Shown: positions 22,621-35,721 of the stretch, piece after piece
Numbering within the stretch: the first letter of the stretch is position 1
Layout of the letters: each line of letters begins with the position of its first letter
Assembly (NCBI GenBank): GCA_949825025.1
Contig: OX463782.1
Span: 32,459,351-32,523,350 of the forward strand
DNA from: Siphlonurus alternatus
Lineage: Eukaryota > Arthropoda > Insecta > Ephemeroptera > Siphlonuridae
DNA length: 64,000 bases
Reading direction: 5' to 3'
The notes under the pieces: generated by a model
The model's database searches: none
Seen by the model: the letters and a program-made list of their open reading frames with translations, nothing else
What the model was told of the DNA's origin: nothing
Translations under genes and position numbers: made by a program

Positions 22621-25600
22621 ATAACGAGAGGACGTAGTACACAAGAGTGTCAAGTTTTCACAAGCGAAATTCGTGTTTTTATAAAACTTAACGAAAAGAT
22701 AAAGTTTTTAAACTAACAAAAAGACTTGTAACATTTTTTTTAAAAAAAAGTTTTCTATAGTAGTTATCTAACACTTTAAAAAAGTAAATAAAAAGTTGTT
22801 TATAAAGTTTTAATATTAGTAATTTATATCTTAAATTATTAAATTGATTTTTTTTATTAAAAAAATGCGTCTATTTTGCCATTTTTTAAAATAATTTCTA
22901 AATATTTATTTTTTAAGTTTTAGAAAATATATTTTAGAGTACTATGAAAAAAAGATTAGAAGGCCTAATGTGTAAACTCGATTACATCATTAAGAATTCG
23001 TTCATTTCAGCACGTCCTGTAATTATAATAAAAATAAACGATGCACTCTCCACTGAATAGTTAAAATAAATGTCAGTAAAAAAACCTGCGCATAAAAACT
23101 TCCCATAAAATATAACAAAAATTTGTTTAAATAAATTTTATTTTGATGACAAATAAAAATAAAAAAACAATGTATATATATATATAAAATATATATGTAT
23201 CATTTATAGTGCGTAAAAAACACACACATAATGGTCGACATATATAAAGTATATAATCGTGTTGCGTGAATGGGAATAGCTTGAAAATTGTCGTGTATAT
23301 AAATGGTAGCTTCTGCTGGGTTTAGTATTGTCAGGTGTATCATATGAAATTGCCGCCAGGGGACATTCATAATTCGGTAGCGTGATTATTGAATTAATGA
23401 TGTGACGTGGCCGACATGCCAAGAGAGAGTAATTCCAAAACAATAGACGTGTCTATGACATTGTGGAGATGTTTCAAATCCAGGTTTAACTTCTGTTCAT
23501 TTTAGTTGCTCGCAATATGAGGAAAAGTGATGGCATTTGTTATAAAATTGAGGGGATTGATTTCAAGTATAGTACGGAAAATTCCAAATTGAAAAATCGC
23601 TAAAATAATCGCATTTCTTATTTAATCGTATGTATAATTTCAACATTTCACCAAAGATAATTTATAAAAAAAAAATGCTGTATTTTGTTCATATTTTTGG
23701 AATATTGCTATTTTATATGGGTATAATAATAATAATAATTTGAATGGATAAAAAATACAACATTATATAAATTTGAGGTAATATTGAGTATTAATTAAAT
23801 TAATACTAAAATTTTTTAGATAATGCAATTAATTTTAGTTGTACTTACTAGAACATAAAAAACCTTAAAATGTCAGTATTTTAATTTAATAAATTAAAAT
23901 TTTGAATATTTAATATAATTTTAGTATAAAATATTAAGATCTCTATGTCAAATACATTATATTGGTTTGATCGAAAAGAGATTTATTATGACAAAAACAT
24001 TGTTGTGACGTCACTGTCACATTTGTACGTGTCACGTAAGGGACGTTAGCAAGCCAGAAGAAGCAAGCCCATCTTAATGTCAGTTCTTTTTGTTCGCCAG
24101 CGTCATACACTACCAGACATAATACTCGGCAAAACTTTCTTCCTTTAAAATGAAACTTTCAAACCCACTTTTTTAAAAAAATATGGTCTCAATTTTTATA
24201 AAAACATAAAAATAATACATTTTTTTTTATTTACGTAATTTGAAATATAAATAAGAAAATAGGTTTAGTTTTAAAATCTACTGTATATTATTATAATATG
24301 TTATTACAATATTGCGGTATTATTGACTAAAAATTTAGCAGTAAAACTAGTACTGTTATATATTATATGTTTTCTTTAATAGATAGAAATCTATTAAAAA
24401 AAATGTTTTACATATATTTTTTATAATAAATATTACGTGTATGTTTTACAATTGATTATTCTTATGTTATTTCATGACTCACTACTTTAGTTTTTTTTTT
24501 AACCATACAAAAAATGAATGTGCATACAATATATTTACTGTATAAGAAGCCATTTGGCTGCTATAACTATAAGGTCGTATATTCTTGTGCCAATATAAAC
24601 AAAGAGTATTATATTCCTTAGTTAGTGTGACGCAAGGACAAGGACAAATTCAGGCACAAGTCCATCTTATACTTCTTTTTTAAATTGTATACCTCCTAAG
24701 AATACATTAGAAGGTATATAATTTTGACATAGACTATAGTACAATAAACTTTGCCTTGTCTGCTATAAACGTGACAAAAAGTTAGTCTTATACTCTCTCT
24801 TCTAAAGTTATAAACCTTTGAACTACAAAAAAATTATCATTGAAAGTTAGGGTATATAGTTTAAAAAAATATACTATATATATGTGTTCCGAAGACGCTA
24901 CGATATTAGAATAAATTTACACCTAAATGAGACTATGCTGCGGTTACGTGATCAGAATGTGTCAATTTTAATGATTTAAAGAAAAAAATACATAGTACAT
25001 CACAGAAGAGAGGTATCTGATCTATATTTTTTAAAGCATAATAGTAATTTAATAATGAAAAAAAAGTACGTATAATATATATTTTATTTTTATAAAAAAT
25101 TATCTAATGAATCCTGTATATAATATAGTTCAAGAATAGTTAGTGACCAATACAGTTACGTTAAGTTAATGTTGTAATAATTGAAAATTGAAACTTTGAA
25201 ATCATGTGCTGTACGTCTTGGAACAGCCTAAAAATTTATAATCCTTGCTTTCATAAAATAGGTGTTATCATGTACACAATGTACGGTGCGAATGGTTAAA
25301 ATAGCTGCTCTTCCTTTATATTTTTCAAAAAATAGAATATTTGCTTCTTTTGTAGGTATAAAGCCAGGAAATTACCATACCCATATACATATATTAATGG
25401 TCTAGCTCTCCCGATTTGTAAAAAAATATTATATAAATCACAGAGAGCTATCATTTTTATTTAGTTTCAAGCTCACGCTAAGAAGTAAGTACTCAGATAA
25501 AAAAAAAATACTCTAAAATAGTCCACATAGTTTGTACTTCAATACAGCAAAGTATAAGAATTAATCACACTCTTTTTTACTGTAATAAATTTGAGTACAT

Positions 25601-25688
25601 AAAGTAAAATATACTGTACATTTTACGTAAAAACATGACATAAAAGTAAAATAAATGCTCTAGTTTGGCACAATATTCATGACCTTAC

Positions 25689-25823
25689 ATCGTGTGTGTA
25701 TGGTAAGACCGATCATCAAAGCAATGGCGCTGCTGACGTACTGGATTTGGTATATACCCTCGGGTGTGCGCATGTGATTGACCGTCAGACGGCGTGTGTA
25801 CAGCTCGTTGCAGTACGTGGGGC
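25689..25823 (-). CDS. Candidate minus-strand coding exon, membrane-protein-like
   Basis: A 135-base GC-rich segment on the minus strand with a long pyrimidine-rich acceptor (CCTCCCTGTTCTCCGATCACACACAG) and a donor GTAAGG. With 2+132+1 bases the frame reads PTYCNELYTRRLTVNHMRTP then EGIYQIQYVSSAIALMIG. Third positions are GC-rich, as in the KCC exons. The Arg-Thr-Pro-x-Gly-Ile pattern followed by a hydrophobic stretch resembles the start of the first helix of MARVEL-domain proteins; this is a resemblance only. A second frame is also open but less protein-like, and the plus strand is closed by stops. No partner exon was found. It may belong to a gene nested in, or overlapping, KCC intron 1. 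Confidence 0.4.
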
Positions 25824-27045
25824 CTGTGTGTGATCGGAGAACAGGGAGGGTTAGAGGGAGGTAGCCCCCAAGTCATCTAAATGACAGATTTTTCAAAGAA
25901 TACCTCCCTATTTCAGAGTCCAATAAATGAAAGATTTCTGATAGTGTTTTTTTTTTATTTTGCCGCAAGCGACGAGCTGTAACCAAACGCTTGGATACCC
26001 ACTTGTCATGTATTTTTTTTTTCTTATGCTTGGAAAATTTTTGAAAGAGAAAGGATATCACTGCCTGTGGGTATTGAAATTTAAGACTTTGAATGTAAAC
26101 ATGCATGATTTGTATTTATACAAGTTCTGTAAACCAGATTGTATGTAATTTGTTCTTCTTTGAAGATATTTTGGATGCATTGTACATTCAGCAAAAATTC
26201 AATGATTTTATATTTTAACAAAAAATTATGTCCAGAGTTAACTTGCTTTTTATTTTGAATGAAATAAAGTACAATAAATAGTGGAAAAGATCCGGGTATT
26301 ATTTGTGAACTGTAAATATATTACTGATTACTATAGAACCGAGATAAATTCACCAAACGATCATCATTGTCACTTCCAGTTGTAGATTGTGCAATCAATC
26401 GTTATTGTGTGACAAATATAATATTGATTTATTATTTGGGAAAATGTATTGATTGCTGCTATCTTTTTGTCTGATTTTTCCCTCAATACAATTTGTCACT
26501 ATACCGAGAAAAAAACTGTAGTGTATCCAGATTGCAATAATTCACAATTTTTACATTTGTTAGCAAATTATTCGAACAGGTAAAGGTATATATTATAGAG
26601 GCAAGCTTGGGGCAAGCCTATTGCTTTATCACCGTTATTTATTGTTGTCATTAGAGAACTTTTAGGCGACTTTTTTATATTAGAAATTTAGACCTGTTAG
26701 GTATAATTAATAAAAAATTACCCTTGAAACCAAGCCAAGATGAAGCATTTAATTTACAGTCACTTCTATTTAAAAAATACGTAATATGATTAATACAAAT
26801 TACCATATTTTAAGATTTTTTCAACATTAAAAAAAAAAAAAAAAAAAATCACCTTCTTAAGATTAATTTTTCGCGAGATAAAAATATATGTTTATATTTA
26901 AATTTATTTGTTATTGTACCGTTAATTTGCATGTACCTTGGTACCAGAAACATACAAGCTCACCTCAAGCTCCGTGTTTAATCAATTGTGAGCAGCCACC
27001 GTCTCTCTGTGTGCTGCATTGTTTCCTGTTACAGAAATAGCCCCT

Positions 27046-27062
27046 GGGTTGCTAGGCAACCC
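27046..27062. promoter_or_regulatory. RFX-type X-box
   Basis: GGGTTGCTAGGCAACCC, a near-perfect palindrome containing GTTGCT-A-GGCAAC, which fits the RFX consensus RYYNYY-N(1-3)-RRNRAC. X-boxes usually lie within a few hundred bases upstream of ciliary genes. Here the site lies about 1.2 kb on the upstream side of the minus-strand exon at 25.7-25.8 kb. Sequence match is clear; function is inferred. Confidence 0.5.
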
Positions 27063-28344
27063 CATCAACATCTCTCACCTTTTTCTCTTTACATAAAAAA
27101 AAAAAACTCTTAACTATGTCTCACTTCATTTTTTTTTTTTTTTTATTATTTTTATTATATTCCTTTTTTTTTTCTGCTGACACGAAATTTCACTTTTTCT
27201 TATTCCTGTAATATTCAGCATACTCAGCAGCATTATAAGTCTTTGTAGAACTAACTTTATTTTTATATATTATATATATAGAGAGACCCAAAATCTTTTG
27301 TGTTTATATTGTTGTTGTTTTGTGCATCTACAGGAAAATAAAGAAATGAAAAAGGACAAAAAAAAAAAAAAACATGTTTCTGACGTCAAAGAAAACAGCT
27401 AGCCCAAAGTCTTCACTTTTCGTTGCTTTTTTTTTTCTTTTCTTTATATATTGTATTTCTTACCATAATATAACTTACAAAGTACACAAAATACCCAATT
27501 TTTTATGTACATATGGAATTGAAAACAAAAGTAAGAAGCCTTTATATGTTATTTCATTTCTTCGCCTAAATTTTACGATCTTGTACACCTTTATTTGTCA
27601 TTTTTTTATACGAGTCTCAAAACTTATAATACAAAAATTTAAACAAAATATAATGTACATTATATTTTTTTATTATTAAAATTATAAATTCATACTAAAA
27701 TTTTGCCATCGTATATAAAATAATACTGTTATCGTCGAAAGACAGTTGTAAGAGATATATTTTTTTAATGTCGTCATAAAAATGAAATTAAATTTAAAAT
27801 AAATTTGAGGCTATTTATATACAGTACGGTGTAAATTAATATTTAATTGCAAAAATTAGGGAGATACTACTGGGGGTAATTTCTTGTTTCAAGCAGAACA
27901 CGATGGCTTTGCATTGAAATGATAAAAATTACAAAAAATATATGTATATATATTATATGACTTTCTACAGTATATTATACTTCACAAATAGATAAAAATA
28001 TACAACTATATTATTATACAGACCATGGATATGGTCTGTGAATCTTTAACATTTTACATTTCCCAATAAAAAAGTAGGTATAAAAATAAACGACATGCTA
28101 TCTAAAACGAATATACTTCATCTTTCAATGCAATGACAATTTCTCTAGAAAAAATGTAAAAGTTTTGTAAAAAATAATGTGACACGTGATTTCCTACTTT
28201 TGTGAATGAAATTGTTCTATATATATATTATGTTACAGTTGTAGAAGATCTAATCTATTGTATAAAAATTGGTAAAACTGCATTATATCGCATTAAAAGT
28301 AACACAGCTGGCTAAGTAACGATGCAAAAGGAGTTTTATAAAGT

Positions 28345-28682
28345 ACTGCACTTAACGCAGTGGTCTGCACATTCGATTCGTAATCGAATGGTGTTGAGTT
28401 CGATCCCAGGCACCGCCAAACATTTCACAAGTGTCGGTTGCTAAAGAACACCCACTCGTGCATCCGGGAGGTGATTGATCCTCCATCAATTGCCGACCAT
28501 CCTGACTGAGGTTTCCATGGCTTCCTCAGTTATAACCAAGTGAATGCTGGAATGGATTGCTATTAAGCCATGATCGCTCCAGTTTAGAAAGGATCCACAA
28601 AACCCTTTGAAGGAATTTAAATTCAGTCACTTGTAACCAGTACTCTCAGTACTCTCCAACCGGATTTAAATTAAAAAAAAAA
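28345..28682 (+). mobile_element. tRNA-headed SINE (tRNA-Thr-like head)
   Basis: Polymerase III A-box-like TAACGCAGTGG (28,352-28,362) and B-box GAGTTCGATCC (28,396-28,406). Between them lies a perfect 5-bp anticodon stem, TTCGA/TCGAA, with loop TTCGTAA (anticodon CGT, Thr). The body includes CATCCTGACTGAGGTTTCCA and GAATGGATTGC, shared with the 5S-headed SINEs, and ends in an A-rich tail. A tRNA gene is excluded by the long body and missing acceptor-stem pairing. Confidence 0.85.
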
Positions 28683-28906
28683 TCCGTATCAAAGAGCCAA
28701 GATAAGGCGTACAAAATAATGTTATCCTTTTTTCCATTAAAATGGTATGATTAATCCATTTATAAAACACAGACAATGCTTTTATGACATTATTGGAAAG
28801 AGTACAAACTGCAGTTGATCAAAGTTAGCCCCGGACGATCTAACTTTGCACTTATCAAATTAATGAGATCAGATGTATAAAATATTAGAGCATAGGAGAA
28901 AATAAA

Positions 28907-29222
28907 TTATAGTAAATTAAAAATATATCCATCGCCAATTATTATACGAGTACTCTGGAGCAGTGTACAGTCAATATAAATGCAGTGTTCTGTAAGAAAA
29001 ACCGATGAAGAAGTTTCATTCAATATCAGCGTAGAAAGTCCTGCAATTTGTTCAAAAAGGCGACACAAAAAAAAAAGAGCATCGTCAGCTCTACTTGGTG
29101 GGCAAGAACATTCCCGAGAGATTTTCTGTTCTGATTTGCTCGCAGCCGCCCCGGCAATTACCCAGTTTGATTGTACACCCGACTGCACAGAAATAAGTCA
29201 CCCAGGTCCCAGTTTCAATTAA
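28907..29222. other. Mixed-composition patch with open frames on both strands
   Basis: Plus frame from 28,980 (80 codons) and minus frame to 28,907 (93 codons) overlap; neither resembles a known family. GC content is higher than the surroundings. It could be an old transposon or exon remnant. Confidence 0.2.
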
Positions 29223-30359
29223 AAAAAAAATATAAAGAAAATAACTTTCAAATCAAACTACTCTGATACCAAGGAATGCAGGGACATTTCAGTGGATGTT
29301 TTTTTTTTTTTTTTTTTAAGATTTTCATCTTTGTTTATGATGCCAATTTTTTGCTACACTTTTTGTAATAAAATCTCGAGATAACTTAAAAAAAGATACA
29401 AAATTAGAAGAATTAAATCCAAATGTGCGTTTACAATTGTAAAATTAGGAAATTTTATCATTATAAAATATTTATAATGATAAAATCAACTGCATTTATT
29501 TTTTTTTCTTTCTGCAATTCTGCATTGCGTCAAATTATTAAAGCTAATATGTGTACCACGACATTTAAAAAAATGGTACTATAAAACGTGTATGTTTTTT
29601 ACCTGGAAATTTAATCTTTCAGTACTTGACTATACTTTATTACATCACTTTATCGTGTAATAATATTTTTACTGCGTTTTTAATATAGTTAAAAAGGTAA
29701 GCAAACTTTATTACAATAATAATGTTTGAACTAAAAATTTTCAAATAAGAATTGAATAAAGGAAAAAAAATTAGATTTAGAATTTTTTTTATCATATCAA
29801 ACCTTTTTTTGTGTGGGTTGTAACTTAATAAAATCCTACGTAAGTTAGATTATAATATTTTAATTAAATTAAAAATAGAGTGACTCTATTATATGATTAA
29901 CTTTTTATCAAAAGGTTAATTCCATGCACGATTTTTTTTTTTATTATGTTTACATTCTTTTATATTATACACAAAAACGTAAAACTAAACAATAGCTACT
30001 CCTTTTTTTTTTCTATACTTATGCAATTTAATTAAGTCTGTTGTTCAAATGCCAGCTATGCTTGCGCTCTAATGCATTTAGACTTCGTGTCTTGTTAAGT
30101 AATGTTGCGGCACGCACGGAGCTTGTTATAGTCGTGACCCAGTGGAACATACCTTAAGCCAAAAGAGAGGGCGGCCAGTCAAACAGCTGTTGGTCGAAAT
30201 AAACAGTCTGACAAAACAACCACTAGATGCAATATGAGACAGCTTTACTCTACTGTATATTTTCACCAAGGGATTAAACTGACGCGAGACAGTTGGAATA
30301 TATTACTCAGAACATGATAAACCTTTCTGTATACTTCATTTAATATATTATGTATTTAC

Positions 30360-30582
30360 CAAGGTTGGCTTTATACAGGTTAAGCCACGTGCGTATTTCG
30401 TGCGTCATTTTTCCACTATTTCCAGGACCCATTGCACCGCGAAAATTAAAAAATAGCATTGCATCATGGGCGCATTCAAAGTTTCGCGGCACGATGGGTC
30501 CTGGAATACTTGAATCTGATTGGCTAAGCCCGTTAACATTGGTCAAATCGGAGGCTTAACCTGTATAAAGCCAACCTTGATG
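30360..30582. mobile_element. Palindromic MITE CAAGGTTGGCTTTATACAGG, 12-bp target repeat
   Basis: Inverted ends CAAGGTTGGCTTTATACAGG / CCTGTATAAAGCCAACCTTG, with inner inverted AGGACCCAT / ATGGGTCCT segments. TTATGTATTTAC occurs directly before (30,348-30,359) and again at 30,583-30,594, a likely target-site duplication. Overlapping frames of 68-69 codons are shadows. Confidence 0.85.
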
Positions 30583-31644
30583 TTATGTATTTACTAAACT
30601 CGGTGCTTTCTGTATATAAAAAAAAAATCACAAAACGTTACAAAAGTCTGAAAAGTTAAACTTTGAAGAATTTTTGGGTACAACGTGTGTATATTTTTTA
30701 ATTAAACTTGCAGAAAAAAATCAGTAGGAATGCAGATCCCATGAAATTGATGTGAAGTCAAGTAAAAGCCAACCTATGTCAAATCCAAGATTAGAAGGGA
30801 CCTGGGTTCAAACTCTCTCTTATCGGAAATCTGTACCTCAGAATTTATTTTATTTGTAAGCTAAATAAGCAGCTCCAGTACAATTTCATTAAATATTTGT
30901 AAGTATATTTTCTTGGGCTAGAAAGAAACATAAAAATCATGGTTACTATAAAACCTCAAAAACATAACTCTTTAGGTAATTAAATATCTTATTAACAGGT
31001 GCTCATGAAATTGTTTCATAAATCCAAAAGAAATAGCCCCTTAAAGTATGCAATTTCTTAAGCACTTGAGTGTTGCAGGTTGGATTTTGCGCCTTATGAT
31101 TGTGACGCTCCTTGTTATAAATTTACGATGTAACAGCTGCGTTTGATCGCCGGTTCAACATTTTTCATGATCCTTTTTCTTATTGCTAATCGATCATAAA
31201 AGATATTCGATGATGCTTTCAGTGTAAAGTTATCGTTACTAGTAAGCATAGAATACAAATTGGCTCATTTTTATGTCAAACTATCTCAATCTGTCTTCTT
31301 TTATCAAAACACAGTTGGGTACTTATACTTATTAATTATTCACTAAGTTTCAAACCCTGAACCTTCTTGAACCTTAACGTTTTTCTATATATACAAAGAG
31401 GGCGGCCCTTGCAATCCATCACAGAATTTGTCTGTGACTGAAGGAAACGTGGAAACCTCAGCCAGAATAGACGCTACAGCTGTTGTCAATGAACCGGAAT
31501 GGTGCAAAGCCATGCAGGGGAGCTACATTGTGGAAAAGCGCAACGATTTAACTCTGGGTGGGGAACGTGATTTTTATTGAAAATGGTCACCTATTAATCT
31601 ACTAACCACGCTCGGTGTTGCTTGACTTTGTTTATCTGTCGAGA

Positions 31645-31931
<287 letters not shown>

Positions 31932-31932
<1 letters not shown>

Positions 31933-32001
31933 TATATATATATATATATATATATTACTATATATATATATATATGTGTGTATATATATATATATAGTAA
32001 T
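31932..32001 (+). repeat. (TA)n microsatellite
   Basis: TA repeats interrupted by TACTA and GTGTGT. Confidence 0.95.
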
Positions 32002-33438
32002 TCAACTTATAGTATTACATGATGGAGTTATATTGCGTGATTGAGTAAAAAGTATAGAATAATTTCTTGGTAGAAAGTACTGCAGGTAATTTCATTTTTT
32101 TTTTTTTTTTATGAAGTACTATTCATGCAAATAATAAATATTATGATGTTACATAGTAAAAATATTAAGAAAAATAAAAACATGGTTTTCATCATATCAA
32201 AACTCAAATTTGACGCGTATAAAAATACATTATTAATCTTCTATAATCCATGAAAAGTCGAAGCAAGAAAAGTGCCTACTTCTGATTGGTGTAGGATTTG
32301 CAATTTAGTGTCACATTTTATATCAAATCATATAGAAAATCTAAAGGTAAAAACACCTTATAAGTTTTTATACAGTATGTTAGATTATTGGCTCTAAACC
32401 CGTCAATTTGAAGCAAATATTTATCCTCTTCTTGTCGCAATACATTTTCGTCTTCTCCCAGACGGTAAGCATACGTTCAGGAAATTGAAAGGAAAGGGAC
32501 GTCACGTGAGCAATATTTCGTTCAATTTGAGTCTGGACAAGTTGCATCGTCCACTTCAGAAGAAAAAGGAAATGGAGAGTTTGCGGTTAAATAACTTAGC
32601 AGTTATTATAGCAATCGAATTCATTTTAATTGAAAGGAAGTCCTTTCATTATGCTGTTTATGATTTGCTACTTTAATAAGTTAAAAAAAAATAATAATGT
32701 TGTACATGATGCACAAGACGGCTGGATTTAACGTTAACATGCTATATAGAAGAAAAAGGAAGAAAATTTCAGAACTATTTTCTTAAAATAAATGTGTATT
32801 TGTCATATCATAGTTATATAAAAGGGGACAAGAAGTTTTTTTATATAAAATTAAAATTGTATAATATGTATTATGACAATATCATAAATCGTAAGTTATT
32901 TTTTACAAGTTTATTATATAAATTAATTATCCAAATCAGACTTTGAATTATTGGCTAGTACACATTAAATTATTATAAATTTTTAATGTTTATTTAAGTG
33001 ATATTTAATATTAAAATATAATGATTAAGATATATTTATGTATTTTTGTTAGCATTTTATATGAAAATGATATAGAAATTATTTATTATTTTCTTACGTT
33101 ATTCTTATTTTATCATTATATACTTCTTGTTTTGACGTACTTTATAAAATTTCTGATAAAATTGGTGGATATTTACGTTGCATTTAGGGTTTTCAGTCCA
33201 CATTTTTTTTATTTCCTCCTATAACGTAATATAATAATACTTTTTTTAACAATTCAATAAAAATATTAAATTTAAAATGATATAAATAAATTACACGGTA
33301 CTCGATCACGTTGATAAAAGGAATATCATGTAAATTTAACTTAAATATCTAAATTCATATTATAAGTAAAAATAATAATAAAATTAATAAATCTACCAAA
33401 ATGTCATTTTTTTATAATTATTTCAGCATAATAATATT

Positions 33439-33587
33439 GGGCGCGATTCACGAAGCAGTTAGCAGGTTTCTAACCACGTCTACCTTATCCACGTTTTTGG
33501 TTTATTAACACGTAAAACAGGTATAGTTAAACGTTTGTAAGCTAAACATGGTTAAAAACCTGGTTAACTGCTTCCTGAATCGCACTC
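33439..33587. mobile_element. MITE family GGGCGCGATTCACGAAGCAG, copy 3
   Basis: GGGCGCGATTCACGAAGCAG start and CTGCTTCCTGAATCGCACTC end; interior matches the copy at 14,112 (ACACGTAAAACAGGTATAGT). Confidence 0.87.
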
Positions 33588-34619
33588 AATATCTGCTATA
33601 TTTCCCTCCCCCATTTGAAAGTATGTCATATATTAATCAACACCGGTACATTATTTATGGAATTTAGGCCATGCTGCACTATAATCAAAGTGACATGGAT
33701 CAGGAGGGAAGAACACGTCAATACCATTATAGATTTTACCAAGAGTCACGCTCTGCTAGGAGGTATAACCACGACGTACTGCCAGGTGACACAATCCAGA
33801 TAAATAGCAATATAATGATATACTGTTAAAATAGCATGTTGCAACAGTTTTAAAATTATACTATAATTTTTTTCCTCTTATGATATAGGAAAATAAGAAA
33901 ATGTTAACTTTTTGTTTCAATTGATGACCCAGATAAAAAAAATATTTAAATATATACTAATAAAAATTTCATTTTGGAATAAATTTTTACTTTATATTAA
34001 AAAGTTTTATTATAAATTAAGATTACCTTAAAAACTAATGAATCAAATTATTTATTTAATTATTTACACAATAAAAAAATCAATTAAAATTAAGTAGTAT
34101 ATTTAAAATTGAACTATTTTGAAAGTTACTTAAATGTTTAATATGATACATGCCATGGTATTTAAATTATTAAATTTTCCGTAATAATTTTATAAGTAAT
34201 TTACGTTATAATATCAATATAACGACAATTGATGTTAAGATACAATAAGTTTCTTTTTATAAAATGAAAATTATTGTATATGACAATATCATAAGCTACT
34301 TTTTACATGTTTATTAAATTAATTATCCATATCCGCATAGTTTTGATGTTAAAACTACAAGGAAAGTAAAATAAAGAGTGTACACTGTTATATAGAAGAT
34401 CGTTGAACTTTCATCGAGTGAATATGGAAAGCAGCCAGGCAAGCTATATACACTATGACACTGATGTAGCTATAGCTGAGATCGGCAAAAGCAAGCAGGC
34501 ACGTGATCAAGAGCCTATATTATCTTTCTCTGGGATGTGCACAGCCTGAATGCACTACCATCATATACGTAACCAACATGTTAGGAACTCCCTAAGGATA
34601 AATTCACATTTATAAAACA

Positions 34620-35110
34620 TTTGTTAAAAATCGATTTACAAAGTTTCCATAATATCAAGCCTGGTGGCGGTGCCTTCTCTTTACTACTACCCCCTTATGG
34701 TCGAGCTAGAAAGTCAAGTTCTGCCTTCATCACTTTGACTTCATACTTACCATACAAACCCTCAGAAGAAGATTCGCTCACTTCTTTTTTTCTCTCTCTA
34801 CTTAATGTTTTTTTTTTTTTTTTCTCTCTTGGAACGTTAAAACTAATCTTTGAACCTCTCTCTACATACAGTATGCTGGATATACTGCATTTTCCGTTCT
34901 TCCATATCTCCCTTAGGTCCGTAGAGTAGCAGCTAATACCTGCAGAATCATAGCTATATACGGTTTGGTGCTTCCATACAAAATGAGGTTATATATATAA
35001 GATGTAAGACCCCTTCTTTTTTTCAATTCTTACTCTACGTTAAACATTTTTTTTAGTGTGACCTTTTTTATAGTCTTTATTTCTTCCTGTAGTTCATTTT
35101 CTTCTAGTCC
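34620..35110. other. Pyrimidine-rich patch, no gene recognised
   Basis: CT/T-rich sequence with a 102-codon plus frame (Ser/Phe/Leu-rich, compositional). On the minus strand there is a strong donor-like GGTTTGTATG-GTAAGT at about 34,760 preceded by a short Ser/Glu-rich open frame; no acceptor was identified. Confidence 0.25.
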
Positions 35111-35241
35111 TATCTTTAATAGAGAGTTTTTTTTTCTGTTTTATGAAGAATTGAATATAATTGGACTCTTTTGTTATTACATAGAATAACAAAATGAATG
35201 GAGATGCTTGTATTATGCAGGTAATTATAAATTAACATACT

Positions 35242-35721
35242 AAAAGGTGAATTTTCATGAGCGATTTTCAGCCTGCGGCGCGAATAATGCGCACTTGCTG
35301 TAAAATCTATTGGCGGCCATATTTGGCGATATTCGGTGAATGGAGTGTAGACCTCAATTTTTTTTATTGTAGAAATGGATAGAGGGTGCAAAGTTATGCT
35401 ACCCTGATTTTTTTCAGATTTTTTAGAGCCCGGGAAGTATTTTTAAAAAATTATTGAAAGTCCTTATTGTGACGTCACGCGGTGGCAAGTCCTATCTTTT
35501 TCTTAAGGAGCGGCGTCTCGTGACGTCACAAAAATAACTTTCAATAATTTTTAAAAATAGTTCCCGGGCTCTAAAAAATCTGAAAAAAATCAGGGTAGCA
35601 TAACTTTGCACGCTCTATCCATTTCTGCAATAAAAAAATGAGGACAATACTCCATTCGCTCGCCGCATAGGATTTTACAGCTTGTATATAAATCAAAATC
35701 GCATCGCGTTGCCGCTCATGT
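35242..35721 (-). mobile_element. MITE family GGCGGATTCAGATGGCGA, copy D, inverted and interrupted
   Basis: The outer parts (35,242-35,340 and 35,655-35,721) are the reverse complement of the interior of copies A and C (GGCGGCCATATTTGGCGATA; GCCGCATAGGATTTTACAGC). A TGGAG-type MITE splits it. It lies head-to-head with copy C, which starts at 35,722. Confidence 0.8.
35341..35654. mobile_element. Foldback MITE (TGGAGTATTG ends), copy 2, nested
   Basis: Nearly identical to 8,899-9,215, including GAAATGGATAGAGGGTGCAA, the GCCCGGGAA arms and two GTGACGTCAC sites. Inserted in copy D at AATT, leaving AT on both sides, consistent with a 2-bp duplication. Confidence 0.88.

Noticed and set aside
28352..28415. 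A tRNA-Thr gene
   Set aside because: A-box, B-box and anticodon stem are present, but the acceptor stem does not pair and a SINE body follows.
30340..30559. Overlapping 68-69 codon frames on both strands
   Set aside because: They are the two strands of a palindromic MITE.
33615..33830. Possible exon with two open plus frames
   Set aside because: Two frames are open at once, splice signals are weak and no family is recognisable.
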